From NCBI RefSeq assembly GCF_001428525.1, contig NZ_LMHW01000001.1, positions 62,705 through 126,704 on the forward strand: DNA of 64,000 bases, in the 5' to 3' direction. Under the pieces are notes generated by a model. It did no database searches and was not told the DNA's origin. It saw only the letters and a program-made list of their open reading frames with translations. How positions within the stretch are numbered: the first letter of the stretch is position 1; each line of letters opens with the position of its first letter. Both the position numbers and the translations under genes were made by a program. This DNA is from Flavobacterium sp. Root186. GTDB lineage: Bacteria > Bacteroidota > Bacteroidia > Flavobacteriales > Flavobacteriaceae. This document shows, piece by piece, positions 51,824 to 60,165 of the stretch.

Positions 51824-53704
51824 ATGGAAAATAATTATGATGTAGTAATTGTTGGTTCTGGTATTGCCGGATCAATAATAGCAAAGGTTCTTACCAATGC
51901 AGGTAAGAAAGTTTTAATGCTAGAAGCAGGTCTTTCTGCAGGTATAGCAATGGATCAGGATGCTAATTATAAAAACTATCAGGATTATCTTAATACGTTT
52001 TATAATGCTTCTGCAAAAGTTCCGAATTCGCCTTATCCGAATATAAAAGATGCGCCTTCAATTGATGTTCTTGACATTCAGAAAATCCCAAAAGACAGAC
52101 CTTCAACAAAAGGATATTTGGTACAAATGGGACCGCTTCCTTTTGCAAGTGATAATACAAGAGCACCGGGAGGAACAACACTGCACTGGCTTGGAACCAC
52201 ACTTAGAATGCTGCCAAGCGATTTTGTCATGAAATCTAAATACGGCGTTGGCGTAGACTGGCCTATTAAATATGAGGATATGTCACGTTATTATGAAATG
52301 GCTGAAAACGAAATTGGCGTTTCGGGAAATGTAGAAGATCAGCAGTATCCTAACGGACAAAGTAACATTTTCGGTAAAGATTATGTGTTTCCAATGAAAG
52401 GCATTCCAACAAGTTACCTTGACGGCGTAATGAAAAAGGTAATTGATAAAAACAATAACATTAAACTTAATGGTAAAGACTATACATTGACTTGTATCAG
52501 TACGCCGCAAGGACGAAATTCAATTCCGAATCTTGATTACAATATTGGCGGAGTCGAATGGAATCCCGCTTCAAAAAAATTAGATATTATCAAAATTCAA
52601 CCTGGAGAATATGATCCGGTTGGTTCAAACTGGGATCAATATACAGGCCAGCGCTGCGAAGGAAATGCAAGCTGTGTACCAATTTGTCCGGTTCAGGCGA
52701 AATACAATGCTTTAAAAACATTCAGAAAATGCGACATGGGAAATCTTGTCGTAAAAACACAAGCTGTTGCTTCCCGATTGTTAATCAACGAAACTTCAAA
52801 CTGGATTAACGGCGTTGAATACAAAACGTACGTTAAAGGAAGTTCTTCTTCATACGAAACCCATACTGCTAAAGGAACCTTGTATGTAATGGCCTGCAGT
52901 GCGATTGAAAATGCTAAATTATTATTAGCGTCAGGAGCAGCAAACAGCAGCGATCAGGTTGGGCGTAACTTAATGGATCATATGACGGTTTTAAGATGGG
53001 GATTATCAAAAGATCCTATTTATCCATATCGCGGTCCGGGTTCTACTTCTAATATTCCAACTTTTAGAGATGGAGAATTTCGTAAAAATCATGCTGCCTG
53101 GATTCTTCCATTAGACAATTGGGGCTGGGCATGGCCAACTGGTTCACCTGCAACAGATGTTATTAATGCTGTAAACGAAGGTATTATTGGAAAAGAACTT
53201 CGTGATAAAATCGAAAATCTGGTTACAAGACAATTCTTTACGCACTTCGAATGCGAACAGGCTCCAGATCCTGATAACCGTGTAAGAATTGATCCTCAAT
53301 ACAAAGATAATATTGGCAATTACAGACCTGTAATTTATTATAAAGCAACAGAATATATGCTGAAAGCTTTTGAAGCATCAGGAATTGTTTCTGAGCAATT
53401 GTTCAGCCAATGCGGTATCGAAGATTTTACATCTTACAATCCGGCTTCAGATGCTGATTATGTGACTTACAAAGGCAAGGGCTACACTTTTGCCGGTGCA
53501 GGACATATTGTAGGAACACACAGAATGGGATTCTCAAAAGAAGATTCTGTTGTCGATGCCAACATGCGTACGTGGGATCACGAAAACCTGTTCTTAGTAG
53601 GCTGCGGCAATATGCCGACTCTTGGAACTTCAAACCCAACTCTAACTATGTCTGCCCTAACTTTTAAAGCGGCAGAAGCTATCCTTCAACAACTTGAACA
53701 ATAA
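51824..53704 (+). CDS. GMC-type FAD dehydrogenase with three-Cys Fe-S motif
   Basis: A 626-residue flavoprotein. N-terminal FAD site VVIVGSGIAGSIIAKVL (about 5-21), GMC loop APGGTTLHWLG, and C-terminal catalytic region GTHRMG and NPTLTMSAL (His and Asn pair). The segment QRCEGNASCVPICPVQ has Cys278, Cys284 and Cys288 at the same spacing (x5, x3) as the 3Fe-4S ligands of Burkholderia FAD-glucose dehydrogenase. There is no export signal, and the multiheme cytochrome subunit normally encoded downstream is absent, so the electron acceptor differs. The substrate, perhaps a polyol or sugar-like moiety, is unknown. Confidence 0.88.
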   Translation: MENNYDVVIVGSGIAGSIIAKVLTNAGKKVLMLEAGLSAGIAMDQDANYKNYQDYLNTFYNASAKVPNSPYPNIKDAPSIDVLDIQKIPKDRPSTKGYLVQMGPLPFASDNTRAPGGTTLHWLGTTLRMLPSDFVMKSKYGVGVDWPIKYEDMSRYYEMAENEIGVSGNVEDQQYPNGQSNIFGKDYVFPMKGIPTSYLDGVMKKVIDKNNNIKLNGKDYTLTCISTPQGRNSIPNLDYNIGGVEWNPASKKLDIIKIQPGEYDPVGSNWDQYTGQRCEGNASCVPICPVQAKYNALKTFRKCDMGNLVVKTQAVASRLLINETSNWINGVEYKTYVKGSSSSYETHTAKGTLYVMACSAIENAKLLLASGAANSSDQVGRNLMDHMTVLRWGLSKDPIYPYRGPGSTSNIPTFRDGEFRKNHAAWILPLDNWGWAWPTGSPATDVINAVNEGIIGKELRDKIENLVTRQFFTHFECEQAPDPDNRVRIDPQYKDNIGNYRPVIYYKATEYMLKAFEASGIVSEQLFSQCGIEDFTSYNPASDADYVTYKGKGYTFAGAGHIVGTHRMGFSKEDSVVDANMRTWDHENLFLVGCGNMPTLGTSNPTLTMSALTFKAAEAILQQLEQ

Positions 53705-53709
53705 CTATT

Positions 53710-54972
53710 ATGGAAAATAAATTATTTCAAAAGAACAATCCAAATCGTCAAAAGCTAATTAAACCAATTGCTGATCTGGATATTAACGAAGAGGTCTACT
53801 CAGTTGCTACAGATAATACCTTTATTGCAGATAATGAACTCAATGTTGCACCAGCAATCGCAGCCAAAAGTGCAAAAGGTATTTCGTTGAAAATGTCTAA
53901 AAGAGATGTAAAAAATTACATCAAAGATCTTAAAGATCTTCAGCACAATCTTAGAATAGCTTTACAATTAGAGCTTTCAACGATTCCACCTTATTTGTGC
54001 GGACTTTACACGATTAAAGAAGGTAGTAATGTGGAAGCTGCCACGCTTATTAGAAGTGTTGTTGTAGAAGAAATGCTGCACATGGTTTTGGTTTCAAACA
54101 TTTTGAACGCCATTACAGATCCAAAAACAATAAAAAAAGGGGATAAACTTTTTAATGTAAAAGACATTATTCCAAACTACCCTACTCCGCTTCCGGGTGG
54201 CATTGTTCCGGAAGTTCCTAAAGGTTCACCTCCGTTTGAAGTTCATCTTTTAAAATTCTCCAGAGAAGCATTAGATGAATTTTCTACAATCGAAAGACCT
54301 TCTGATCCTAAAGCGCCAATTACCAGACATTTTGATAGTATCGGACAATTTTATGAAGCAATTCGTTATGGTCTGCTTCGTTTAAATGAATCAACTCCGG
54401 GCGGAATTTTTATTGGAGATCCAAAACGCCAGATTACAGCTGAACACTATTACGGAAGCGGTGGTAAAATTACAAAAGTTGTAAGCTATGAAGATGCCGA
54501 AGAAGCGATTGGAGAAATCGTAGGTCAAGGTGAAGGTATCGACGGAACTATTGCAACAGAGCAGGTTTTGTTTGGAGAAGATATTGAATATGCCCACTAT
54601 TTTAAATTTCAGGAAATCTGTTTTGGAAGAATGTACAGTGCCAATGATACCAATTTTCAAATGCCTGTAAAAAGTATTCCAACAGGAAAACCTTTTACAG
54701 TAAGCTGGTCTTCTGTTTATAATATGAAAGCAAATCCAAAAATGAAAGATTACGAAAATAATCCTGAATTACTGGAAAAAGCAAAAGACTTCAACAAAGT
54801 ATATGTACAGCTCCTAAACGGAATTAACGATGCAGTGAGCGGTGAACCTGATCTTCTTATTAAAGGAATTACAGTAATGTATGAACTTAAATACAAAGCG
54901 TTGGAATTACTAAACATTCCGCTTGAAAATGGCGAATGTGCAGGACCAACATTTGAATATGTAGAACTGTAA
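53710..54972 (+). CDS. Ferritin-like (VioB/RebD-type) protein
   Basis: A 420-residue protein with the ferritin-like domain of iminophenyl-pyruvate dimer synthases (PF12902-type) at about residues 75-310: LQLELSTIPPYLCGLY with Glu89, ExxH in VVEEMLHM (Glu121, His124), and a later helix with His296 and Glu302 (YAHYFKFQEI). These residues could bind a di-iron or heme-like centre. VioB and RebD join two indole or aromatic units in violacein and rebeccamycin synthesis, but VioA/RebO-type and other pathway partners are missing here. It follows the GMC gene by 5 bp. Confidence 0.82.
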   Translation: MENKLFQKNNPNRQKLIKPIADLDINEEVYSVATDNTFIADNELNVAPAIAAKSAKGISLKMSKRDVKNYIKDLKDLQHNLRIALQLELSTIPPYLCGLYTIKEGSNVEAATLIRSVVVEEMLHMVLVSNILNAITDPKTIKKGDKLFNVKDIIPNYPTPLPGGIVPEVPKGSPPFEVHLLKFSREALDEFSTIERPSDPKAPITRHFDSIGQFYEAIRYGLLRLNESTPGGIFIGDPKRQITAEHYYGSGGKITKVVSYEDAEEAIGEIVGQGEGIDGTIATEQVLFGEDIEYAHYFKFQEICFGRMYSANDTNFQMPVKSIPTGKPFTVSWSSVYNMKANPKMKDYENNPELLEKAKDFNKVYVQLLNGINDAVSGEPDLLIKGITVMYELKYKALELLNIPLENGECAGPTFEYVEL

Positions 54973-55066
54973 AAATGGTAATTTCAATGACAATAGCAAT
55001 GGCGATTTCAATGACAATGGCTATAACTTATAATTCATTAACTAATAACTTATAACTCAAAAAACT
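54973..55066. repeat. Low-complexity spacer within the redox cluster
   Basis: Repeated units AATTTCAATGACAATGGC and TAACTTATAA run across this spacer between the ferritin-like and ABM genes. It could be a slippage-prone site or a remnant of a longer repeat. No promoter was found. Confidence 0.45.
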
Positions 55067-55429
55067 ATGTATTACCCACTTGAAGCAAAATGGACCATCC
55101 TGCCCGGAAATGAAGAAAAAGCAAAAACTGCTTTGATTCAACTGGCAAAAGATGTTCAGGAAAACGAACCGGAAACGCTATTGTATATGGTTCATGTTCC
55201 TGATTTTAAACAAAAAAGTCTTCCGACTCCGCCTCAGGGTGAAGTCATTTTTTGGGAAGTTTATGAAAATCAGGATGCATTTTTCAAACATGTAAATGGT
55301 CCCATATTCACCCAATTTGTAAAAACGTACGGCGATTTATTTCTAAGCGATTTTAGCACGCCGCCGCAAGTTTTCATGACCACTGAAGTATTATTTCAGA
55401 TTCAGGGATTTAGCCGAAAAGCACTTTAA
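55067..55429 (+). CDS. ABM-type antibiotic biosynthesis monooxygenase-like protein
   Basis: A 120-residue ferredoxin-like alpha/beta barrel monomer of the ABM family (LEAKWTILPGNEEKAKTALIQLAKDVQENEP; EVYENQDAFFKHVNGP). Members include YgiN-type quinol monooxygenases and polyketide oxygenases that oxidise aromatic substrates without cofactor, as well as non-enzymatic ligand binders. It has no signal peptide. Membership of the operon suggests it acts on a pathway intermediate. Confidence 0.82.
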   Translation: MYYPLEAKWTILPGNEEKAKTALIQLAKDVQENEPETLLYMVHVPDFKQKSLPTPPQGEVIFWEVYENQDAFFKHVNGPIFTQFVKTYGDLFLSDFSTPPQVFMTTEVLFQIQGFSRKAL

Positions 55430-55484
55430 ATCCTGAAACAATTTTATACCCTATCAAAAACAAAATCAATTCAAAAAAAATAAA

Positions 55485-56507
55485 ATGGCATTAGAACAAA
55501 ATAATCCGTTAGCAAATCTGAACCTGTCAGGTTTAGAAAAGCTAGAAGCAAAAACAGTTAATAAAGGGCTTAAATCAAAATTTAAAGCCGAAGTTTTAGA
55601 AACCGCACCAGTTGATCTTGGTGTGTTAGAAACATTAGTTGGAACCTGGGTTGGGCCGGGTTTCAATATCATTGAAGTTCCAAATATGAATCAGGCAAAA
55701 CCGGGTCCGCCGCCAACTGATAAATTCAAAATTATATTAAATTCAACTGCAGAAACTTTTACTTTTTCTTCCATTGGAGGTGATATTATCAACCGCGGAA
55801 ACGCACAATCTGATATCGCTTTTCAAGGCTTACATTATTTACAACAGGTAGACGATGTAAATCTTCCAAGCGGTCAAAACGGAATTCATTTAGAAACGGG
55901 ATTATTCTTAAATCTTCCAAGTGGCACTGATCCGGCGGTACAGCCAAGTATCGCCAGATTAGGTTCAATTCCGCATGGAGATTCAATTTTAGCACAAGGA
56001 ACTTTCTTTACAGTAAACGGCCCGCCACAATTTGAAGTGGCAGATCCTACTCCATTTTTTATTGTAAATGGAAAAAGAGTAAACGACACAAGCGATACTT
56101 ATTTATCACAATTGGTAAATGCAGTTCCGCCTCCGGGAATTCCGAAAGAAGTAATTATGAATCCAAATATTCTTTTGGAAAATGCAATTAAAGGACAAAA
56201 CATTACTAAAACTGTTGTGATCTTTTTAGATGCCAACCCAATCGATGGCGTTGCAACTCCGGGCGCAGCAGGTCCGGTTGGCGGGATTACAAACATTCCG
56301 TTTGTAAATGTAAATGCCAATGCTAATAGTCTTTCAGCTATTTTTTGGATAGAAACTGTTGAAAATGCAGATGGTTCAGAATTCCTTCAATTGCAGTATA
56401 CACAAACCGTAATCCTTGATTTCCCCGTTTTTGCCCCAGATGGAAGCGTTGTAGAAATTAAATGGCCTCATATTTCAGTAGCAACACTTCGTCTTCAGCA
56501 ATCATAA
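55485..56507 (+). CDS. Heme-binding-barrel-like protein, function unknown
   Basis: A 340-residue protein whose segment LGVLETLVGTWVGPGFNIIEVP (about 48-70) begins like nitrobindin/FABP-type beta-barrels that bind heme or hydrophobic ligands, followed by long beta-rich sequence with Gly/Pro-rich turns. There is no signal peptide or membrane helix. The function in the cluster is unknown; ligand or intermediate binding is the most reasonable guess. The gene is 55 bp after the ABM gene and 42 bp before the Dabb gene. Confidence 0.6.
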   Translation: MALEQNNPLANLNLSGLEKLEAKTVNKGLKSKFKAEVLETAPVDLGVLETLVGTWVGPGFNIIEVPNMNQAKPGPPPTDKFKIILNSTAETFTFSSIGGDIINRGNAQSDIAFQGLHYLQQVDDVNLPSGQNGIHLETGLFLNLPSGTDPAVQPSIARLGSIPHGDSILAQGTFFTVNGPPQFEVADPTPFFIVNGKRVNDTSDTYLSQLVNAVPPPGIPKEVIMNPNILLENAIKGQNITKTVVIFLDANPIDGVATPGAAGPVGGITNIPFVNVNANANSLSAIFWIETVENADGSEFLQLQYTQTVILDFPVFAPDGSVVEIKWPHISVATLRLQQS

Positions 56508-56549
56508 ATTCTGAAGAAAATCAACTAAAAATATTTAAACGAAATTAAA

Positions 56550-57287
56550 ATGGAAAATAATAACAGCTCACCCATGTTGCTGCACAGCACGTATTTCAAC
56601 CTGGGTACAAGTAATACTTCGGGAATTGTAGAAGCCTACATGGCCGAAGCCAGACAATATCTTTCTGAATCAGTGGGAATGATTTCTTTCTGGATTGGCG
56701 TTAGAGCAGATGATATGATTCGTCCTGAAAATGATCTAAATTATGATATTGCCATGCATCAGCTTTTTGTAAATGAAGATGCTTTTAATGTTTACAACGG
56801 AAATGATTCTGCACACAATCAGTTTGTTATAGATGTAAACAGATGGGTTCCGGGCACAACGAGACGTGTTATGGATGCTTATGTTACGAATCTTATTATT
56901 GGCGGCAATTCTTCTGAACCGCAAACTATTGGTGCCGACGGGAATTATCCGCAAAGCATGTTTCACAACCTGTATTTCTCTTTAAAAGATAAATCAGCAG
57001 AAAACATTAAAAAGTTTACGGATATCTGTGTAGAATATTTATCCGGACACCCGGGAATTCAGCAGTTTACAACCGGAGGATTGACCGATATAAAAAGAAA
57101 TGTTTCGGTTCGAAATTTTGATGTTGCGGTTTCTATCATTTACGAAAGTAAAAAAGCATACGATGATTATCTGAAAAGCAAAAAGCACGACGAATTCTTC
57201 CCTGCAACTGCCGGAATGATTGACAACACGTACATTTTTGATTCTTATATAAAATACCAGTCAAAAGTGTATTCGCTTACGAGATAA
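56550..57287 (+). CDS. Duplicated Dabb (stress-responsive A/B barrel) protein
   Basis: A 245-residue protein made of two Dabb-type ferredoxin-like domains: about residues 8-105 (HSTYFNLGTSNTSGIVEAYM) and about 130-232 (NLYFSLKDKSAENIKKFTD). Dabb domains include olivetolic acid cyclase of cannabis and bacterial polyketide-type cyclases as well as stress proteins, so a cyclase or isomerase of an oxidised intermediate is possible. No catalytic residue can be asserted from one sequence. It has no signal peptide. Confidence 0.72.
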   Translation: MENNNSSPMLLHSTYFNLGTSNTSGIVEAYMAEARQYLSESVGMISFWIGVRADDMIRPENDLNYDIAMHQLFVNEDAFNVYNGNDSAHNQFVIDVNRWVPGTTRRVMDAYVTNLIIGGNSSEPQTIGADGNYPQSMFHNLYFSLKDKSAENIKKFTDICVEYLSGHPGIQQFTTGGLTDIKRNVSVRNFDVAVSIIYESKKAYDDYLKSKKHDEFFPATAGMIDNTYIFDSYIKYQSKVYSLTR

Positions 57288-57311
57288 TCCTTAACCCAAA
57301 AACTAAAAATC

Positions 57312-58772
57312 ATGATAGAAACAGCAATTCAGGAATTAGTTCGTGAGCTGAGCGGTTATGTACTTCAGCCCGGCGATTCAGAATATGAAGACGTTATAAA
57401 AATTGATAACGGACGAATTCAATTCAGACCACGCCTAATCATTTTTCCGGCTGTAGTTGAAGATGTCAGACTGGGATTAAAATTTGCCATTACAAACGAT
57501 TTTCCTTTTTCCATAAAAGGCGGTGGACACAGTGCTGCCGGTTACTGCCTTAACGAAGGCGGTGTCGTTATTGCAATGAAAAATTTAAACCGAATTACAT
57601 TCGATCCTAAAAAAGAAACGGTTACGGCAGAAATGGGCGTAATCTGGTATGATGTTTACAAGTTTATGCAGTTAACTAATACAGGATTAATTCCTGTGGG
57701 CGGCGGCTGTCCTACTGTTGCTCCTCCGGGCTTTATGCTTGGCGGCGGTTATAGTTTTGTTTCTCGTTCGTACGGAATGAGTATCGATAATTTGGAGAGT
57801 TTAAAAATCGTTACTCCAGACGGCGAATTACGTCATATTGGTGTAAACAGTACTTCTACAGAAGATATTGATCTTTTCTGGGCTTGCTCTGGCGGCGGCG
57901 GCGGAAACTTTGGAATTGTAGTCGAAATGGAAATGAGAGTCCGTAAACCATTAAGCAAAAAAATGTTAGTGGGACAAATTCGTTATCCATTAGAAATGGC
58001 CGAAGATGTTTTAGGTTACTACAACGACTGGGTCGAAACCGTACCAAATGCAATGGCAGTTTACGGTTTTATGGGAAATCAAAAAGATTTGATCGATAAA
58101 ACTACCAATGTAAAAGTGCTGGGTTTAACTCCGGTTTTTAATGGTGATGGTGCCGAAGGAATTGATTTGCTTCAGGGTCTTTTAAAACTAAAACCAATTA
58201 ATGCCGATTTGTTTAATATGACACTTCCGGACTGGGAATTCTATAACGGTTACACGACAAGAGTTGCCGGAAGAAGCTCGTACATCCGTTCTACCGTTCT
58301 TCCAAAAGGTGGAATGAACAATAAAGTAGCAAAGGTTATTGTGGAATCAATGAGCAAAGCTCCGTCTCCGGAAAGTTTTGCCGTTTGGACACATGCCGGA
58401 GGTGCAATCGAAAATGTTGCCTCAGATGCCACAGCGTACGTACACAGAAACAGCCGTTTTATTCCGGAAATTAAATCGATCTGGGATTTAGACAAACCTG
58501 GCGATACATTGAAAAATGTAGAATGGGCTTATGAATTTTTCGAAAGATTATCTGATGCCGGAAATGCAACTGGAGCTTATGTAAACTACATTGATCCTTT
58601 ACAGCACAACTGGGCCGAACAATATTACGGAAGTAATTATAAACGCCTTTTAGAAATTAAAAAGAAAGTTGATCCAAACAATTATTTTAATTTTCAGCAA
58701 AGCGTTGGTTCTCCGTTTAATCCAACGAAAGAATTAACAGATATTAGTCCGATAAACCGAACCAGAGTATAA
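57312..58772 (+). CDS. Berberine-bridge/GOOX-type bicovalent FAD oxidase
   Basis: A 486-residue FAD-binding oxidoreductase (PCMH fold about 30-205, BBE C-terminal motif NYFNFQQSV). His73 in GGGHSAAGY and Cys133 in GGGCPTVAPP are at the two positions that link FAD covalently in glucooligosaccharide oxidase (His70/Cys130), with the same 60-residue spacing. Bicovalent FAD enzymes oxidise sugars, alkaloids or polyketides with O2 as acceptor. There is no signal peptide. It is 24 bp after the Dabb gene, in the same operon. Confidence 0.9.
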   Translation: MIETAIQELVRELSGYVLQPGDSEYEDVIKIDNGRIQFRPRLIIFPAVVEDVRLGLKFAITNDFPFSIKGGGHSAAGYCLNEGGVVIAMKNLNRITFDPKKETVTAEMGVIWYDVYKFMQLTNTGLIPVGGGCPTVAPPGFMLGGGYSFVSRSYGMSIDNLESLKIVTPDGELRHIGVNSTSTEDIDLFWACSGGGGGNFGIVVEMEMRVRKPLSKKMLVGQIRYPLEMAEDVLGYYNDWVETVPNAMAVYGFMGNQKDLIDKTTNVKVLGLTPVFNGDGAEGIDLLQGLLKLKPINADLFNMTLPDWEFYNGYTTRVAGRSSYIRSTVLPKGGMNNKVAKVIVESMSKAPSPESFAVWTHAGGAIENVASDATAYVHRNSRFIPEIKSIWDLDKPGDTLKNVEWAYEFFERLSDAGNATGAYVNYIDPLQHNWAEQYYGSNYKRLLEIKKKVDPNNYFNFQQSVGSPFNPTKELTDISPINRTRV

Positions 58773-58786
58773 TCCCTTACTAACCC

Positions 58787-58823
58787 AAATCCTCGAAGTT
58801 TTACTATAAATCTTCGGGGATTT
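58787..58823 (+). terminator. Weak hairpin between oxidase and cupin genes
   Basis: AAATCCTCGAAG and CTTCGGGGATTT pair with one G-U and a 13-base loop. The T tract is short, so read-through into the cupin gene is likely. Confidence 0.5.
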
Positions 58824-58857
58824 ACTATTTCTAACAAACCAATTAAACATTAACATT

Positions 58858-59340
58858 ATGTCACCAGCATCTGAAATAATTAGACTGCTTAATTTGCAGT
58901 TAAACAGTACCGAAGGCGGTTATTTTGCCAATACTTATCCGATTCCGCCTGTAGAAAACTCTCCTTGCAGCGCGATCTATTATTTTTTGGATAATTCCCG
59001 CTGTTCTATTATGCATAAAGTTACAGGAGATATGTTGTATCACTTTTACGCAGGAAAGCCTGTAGAAATGCTTCTATTATATCCGGAAGGTCATACACCA
59101 AAATCTGAAGTCTGCATTTTTAGTAATGATATTACCAAAGGCGGAAAACCGATGAAAGTGATTCCGGGCGGAACATGGATTGGTTCCAGAATTAAAAGTA
59201 AAGATTCCTGGAGTCTTATGGGCGTATCAATGGCACCTCCGTTTGATCCGAATGATTACTTTTTAGGAGATCGCAATACCTTAATTGCACAATATCCTGA
59301 ACACAAAAAATTAATTATTGCCCTTACCAATCCTTCATAA
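58858..59340 (+). CDS. Cupin-fold DUF985 protein
   Basis: A 160-residue cupin of the DUF985 type (begins SPASEIIRLLNLQLNSTEGGYFANTY; SAIYYFLDN; DMLYHFYAGKPVEMLLLYPEG; GGTWIGSRIK). Metal ligands are less obvious than in classic cupins. Family members are small isomerase- or epimerase-like or ligand-binding proteins without a fixed role. It follows the oxidase gene by 85 bp, with the weak hairpin between, and closes the cluster. It has no signal peptide. Confidence 0.85.
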   Translation: MSPASEIIRLLNLQLNSTEGGYFANTYPIPPVENSPCSAIYYFLDNSRCSIMHKVTGDMLYHFYAGKPVEMLLLYPEGHTPKSEVCIFSNDITKGGKPMKVIPGGTWIGSRIKSKDSWSLMGVSMAPPFDPNDYFLGDRNTLIAQYPEHKKLIIALTNPS

Positions 59341-59383
59341 ACAGGCACATTTTGAAATTTTTTAAAAAATAAAGATGTTTTTG

Positions 59384-59415
59384 TTTGTATATATGACCAA
59401 TCGGTCATATATTTG
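59384..59415 (+). promoter_or_regulatory. Promoter with TetR operator before the TetR gene
   Basis: TTTG (59384-59387), 20-bp spacer, and TATATTTG (59408-59415) form a canonical promoter for the phylum. Between them is a perfect 10-bp-arm palindrome, ATATATGACC-AATC-GGTCATATAT (59389-59412), so a bound repressor would block both elements. A second, weaker copy is at 60044-60059. Confidence 0.8.
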
Positions 59416-59437
59416 TACCGTTAAAATAAAACCTATC

Positions 59438-60025
59438 ATGGCAAAAGGTGAAGAAACCAGACAATTTATTATAGAAAAAGCCGCTCCTATTTTTAATACA
59501 AAAGGGATTGCAGCAACTTCTATGAGCGATATTATGGAAGCTACCAAATTGTCTAAAGGAAGTATGTATGTACATTTTGAAAATAAAGAAGTACTTGCCT
59601 GTGCTGCCGTTGATCATAATGTAAAAGTTTTAACAGCTAAGCTTCAGGCTGCATTAAGTAAACCTAAAACATCAAAAGAACAATTATTTGCTTATATCGA
59701 TTTTTTTGGTAATCCGCTTCAGTCGCCGCTTATTGGAGGCTGTCCGATATTAAATTTTGGAACAGAAGCTGATGACACAAACCCAATTGTAAAAGAGAAA
59801 GTAAATAACGCTATTCGCACCGCACAGCAATTACTTTCCGGCATAGCTGAAAAAGGAATTGCAAACGGAGAATTTAAAACAGATTTAAAACCAGCTGATT
59901 TTGCAACTGTAATGTTTGCAATGCTCGAAGGCGGACATTTAATGTCAAGAATGTCTGGAAACAATGATAAAATGGAAGTCATTGTAAAAACACTTAAAAA
60001 TTTAATAGAGCAAAACAGCATCTAA
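59438..60025 (+). CDS. TetR-family transcriptional regulator
   Basis: About 195 residues from ATG 59438 (MAKGEETRQFIIEKAA); the longer frame from 59375 would start upstream of the promoter. The N-terminal helix-turn-helix (GIAATSMSDIMEATKLSKGSMYVHFENKE, about 24-52) and a C-terminal TetR ligand domain are clear. It has two matching operators, one at its own promoter and one before the SDR gene (60044-60059), so it likely represses itself and the SDR. Confidence 0.93.
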   Translation: MAKGEETRQFIIEKAAPIFNTKGIAATSMSDIMEATKLSKGSMYVHFENKEVLACAAVDHNVKVLTAKLQAALSKPKTSKEQLFAYIDFFGNPLQSPLIGGCPILNFGTEADDTNPIVKEKVNNAIRTAQQLLSGIAEKGIANGEFKTDLKPADFATVMFAMLEGGHLMSRMSGNNDKMEVIVKTLKNLIEQNSI

Positions 60026-60043
60026 TTTTTTTTTATCAAAAAA

Positions 60044-60059
60044 ATGACCGATCAGTCAT
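60044..60059 (+). promoter_or_regulatory. Second TetR operator, before the SDR gene
   Basis: ATGACC-GATC-AGTCAT matches the core of the 59389-59412 palindrome (ATGACC-AATC-GGTCAT) with one arm mismatch. It lies 106 bp before the ATG at 60166, and 18 bp after the TetR stop. Confidence 0.65.
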
Positions 60060-60165
60060 ATTTAAAAATAAAAATAACAATTTCAATTGTCAAAAAAACA
60101 ATATCAATAAAAATTACAATAGGAACATTCACAATTAACAATTCACAATTTATAATTAAAAAATC

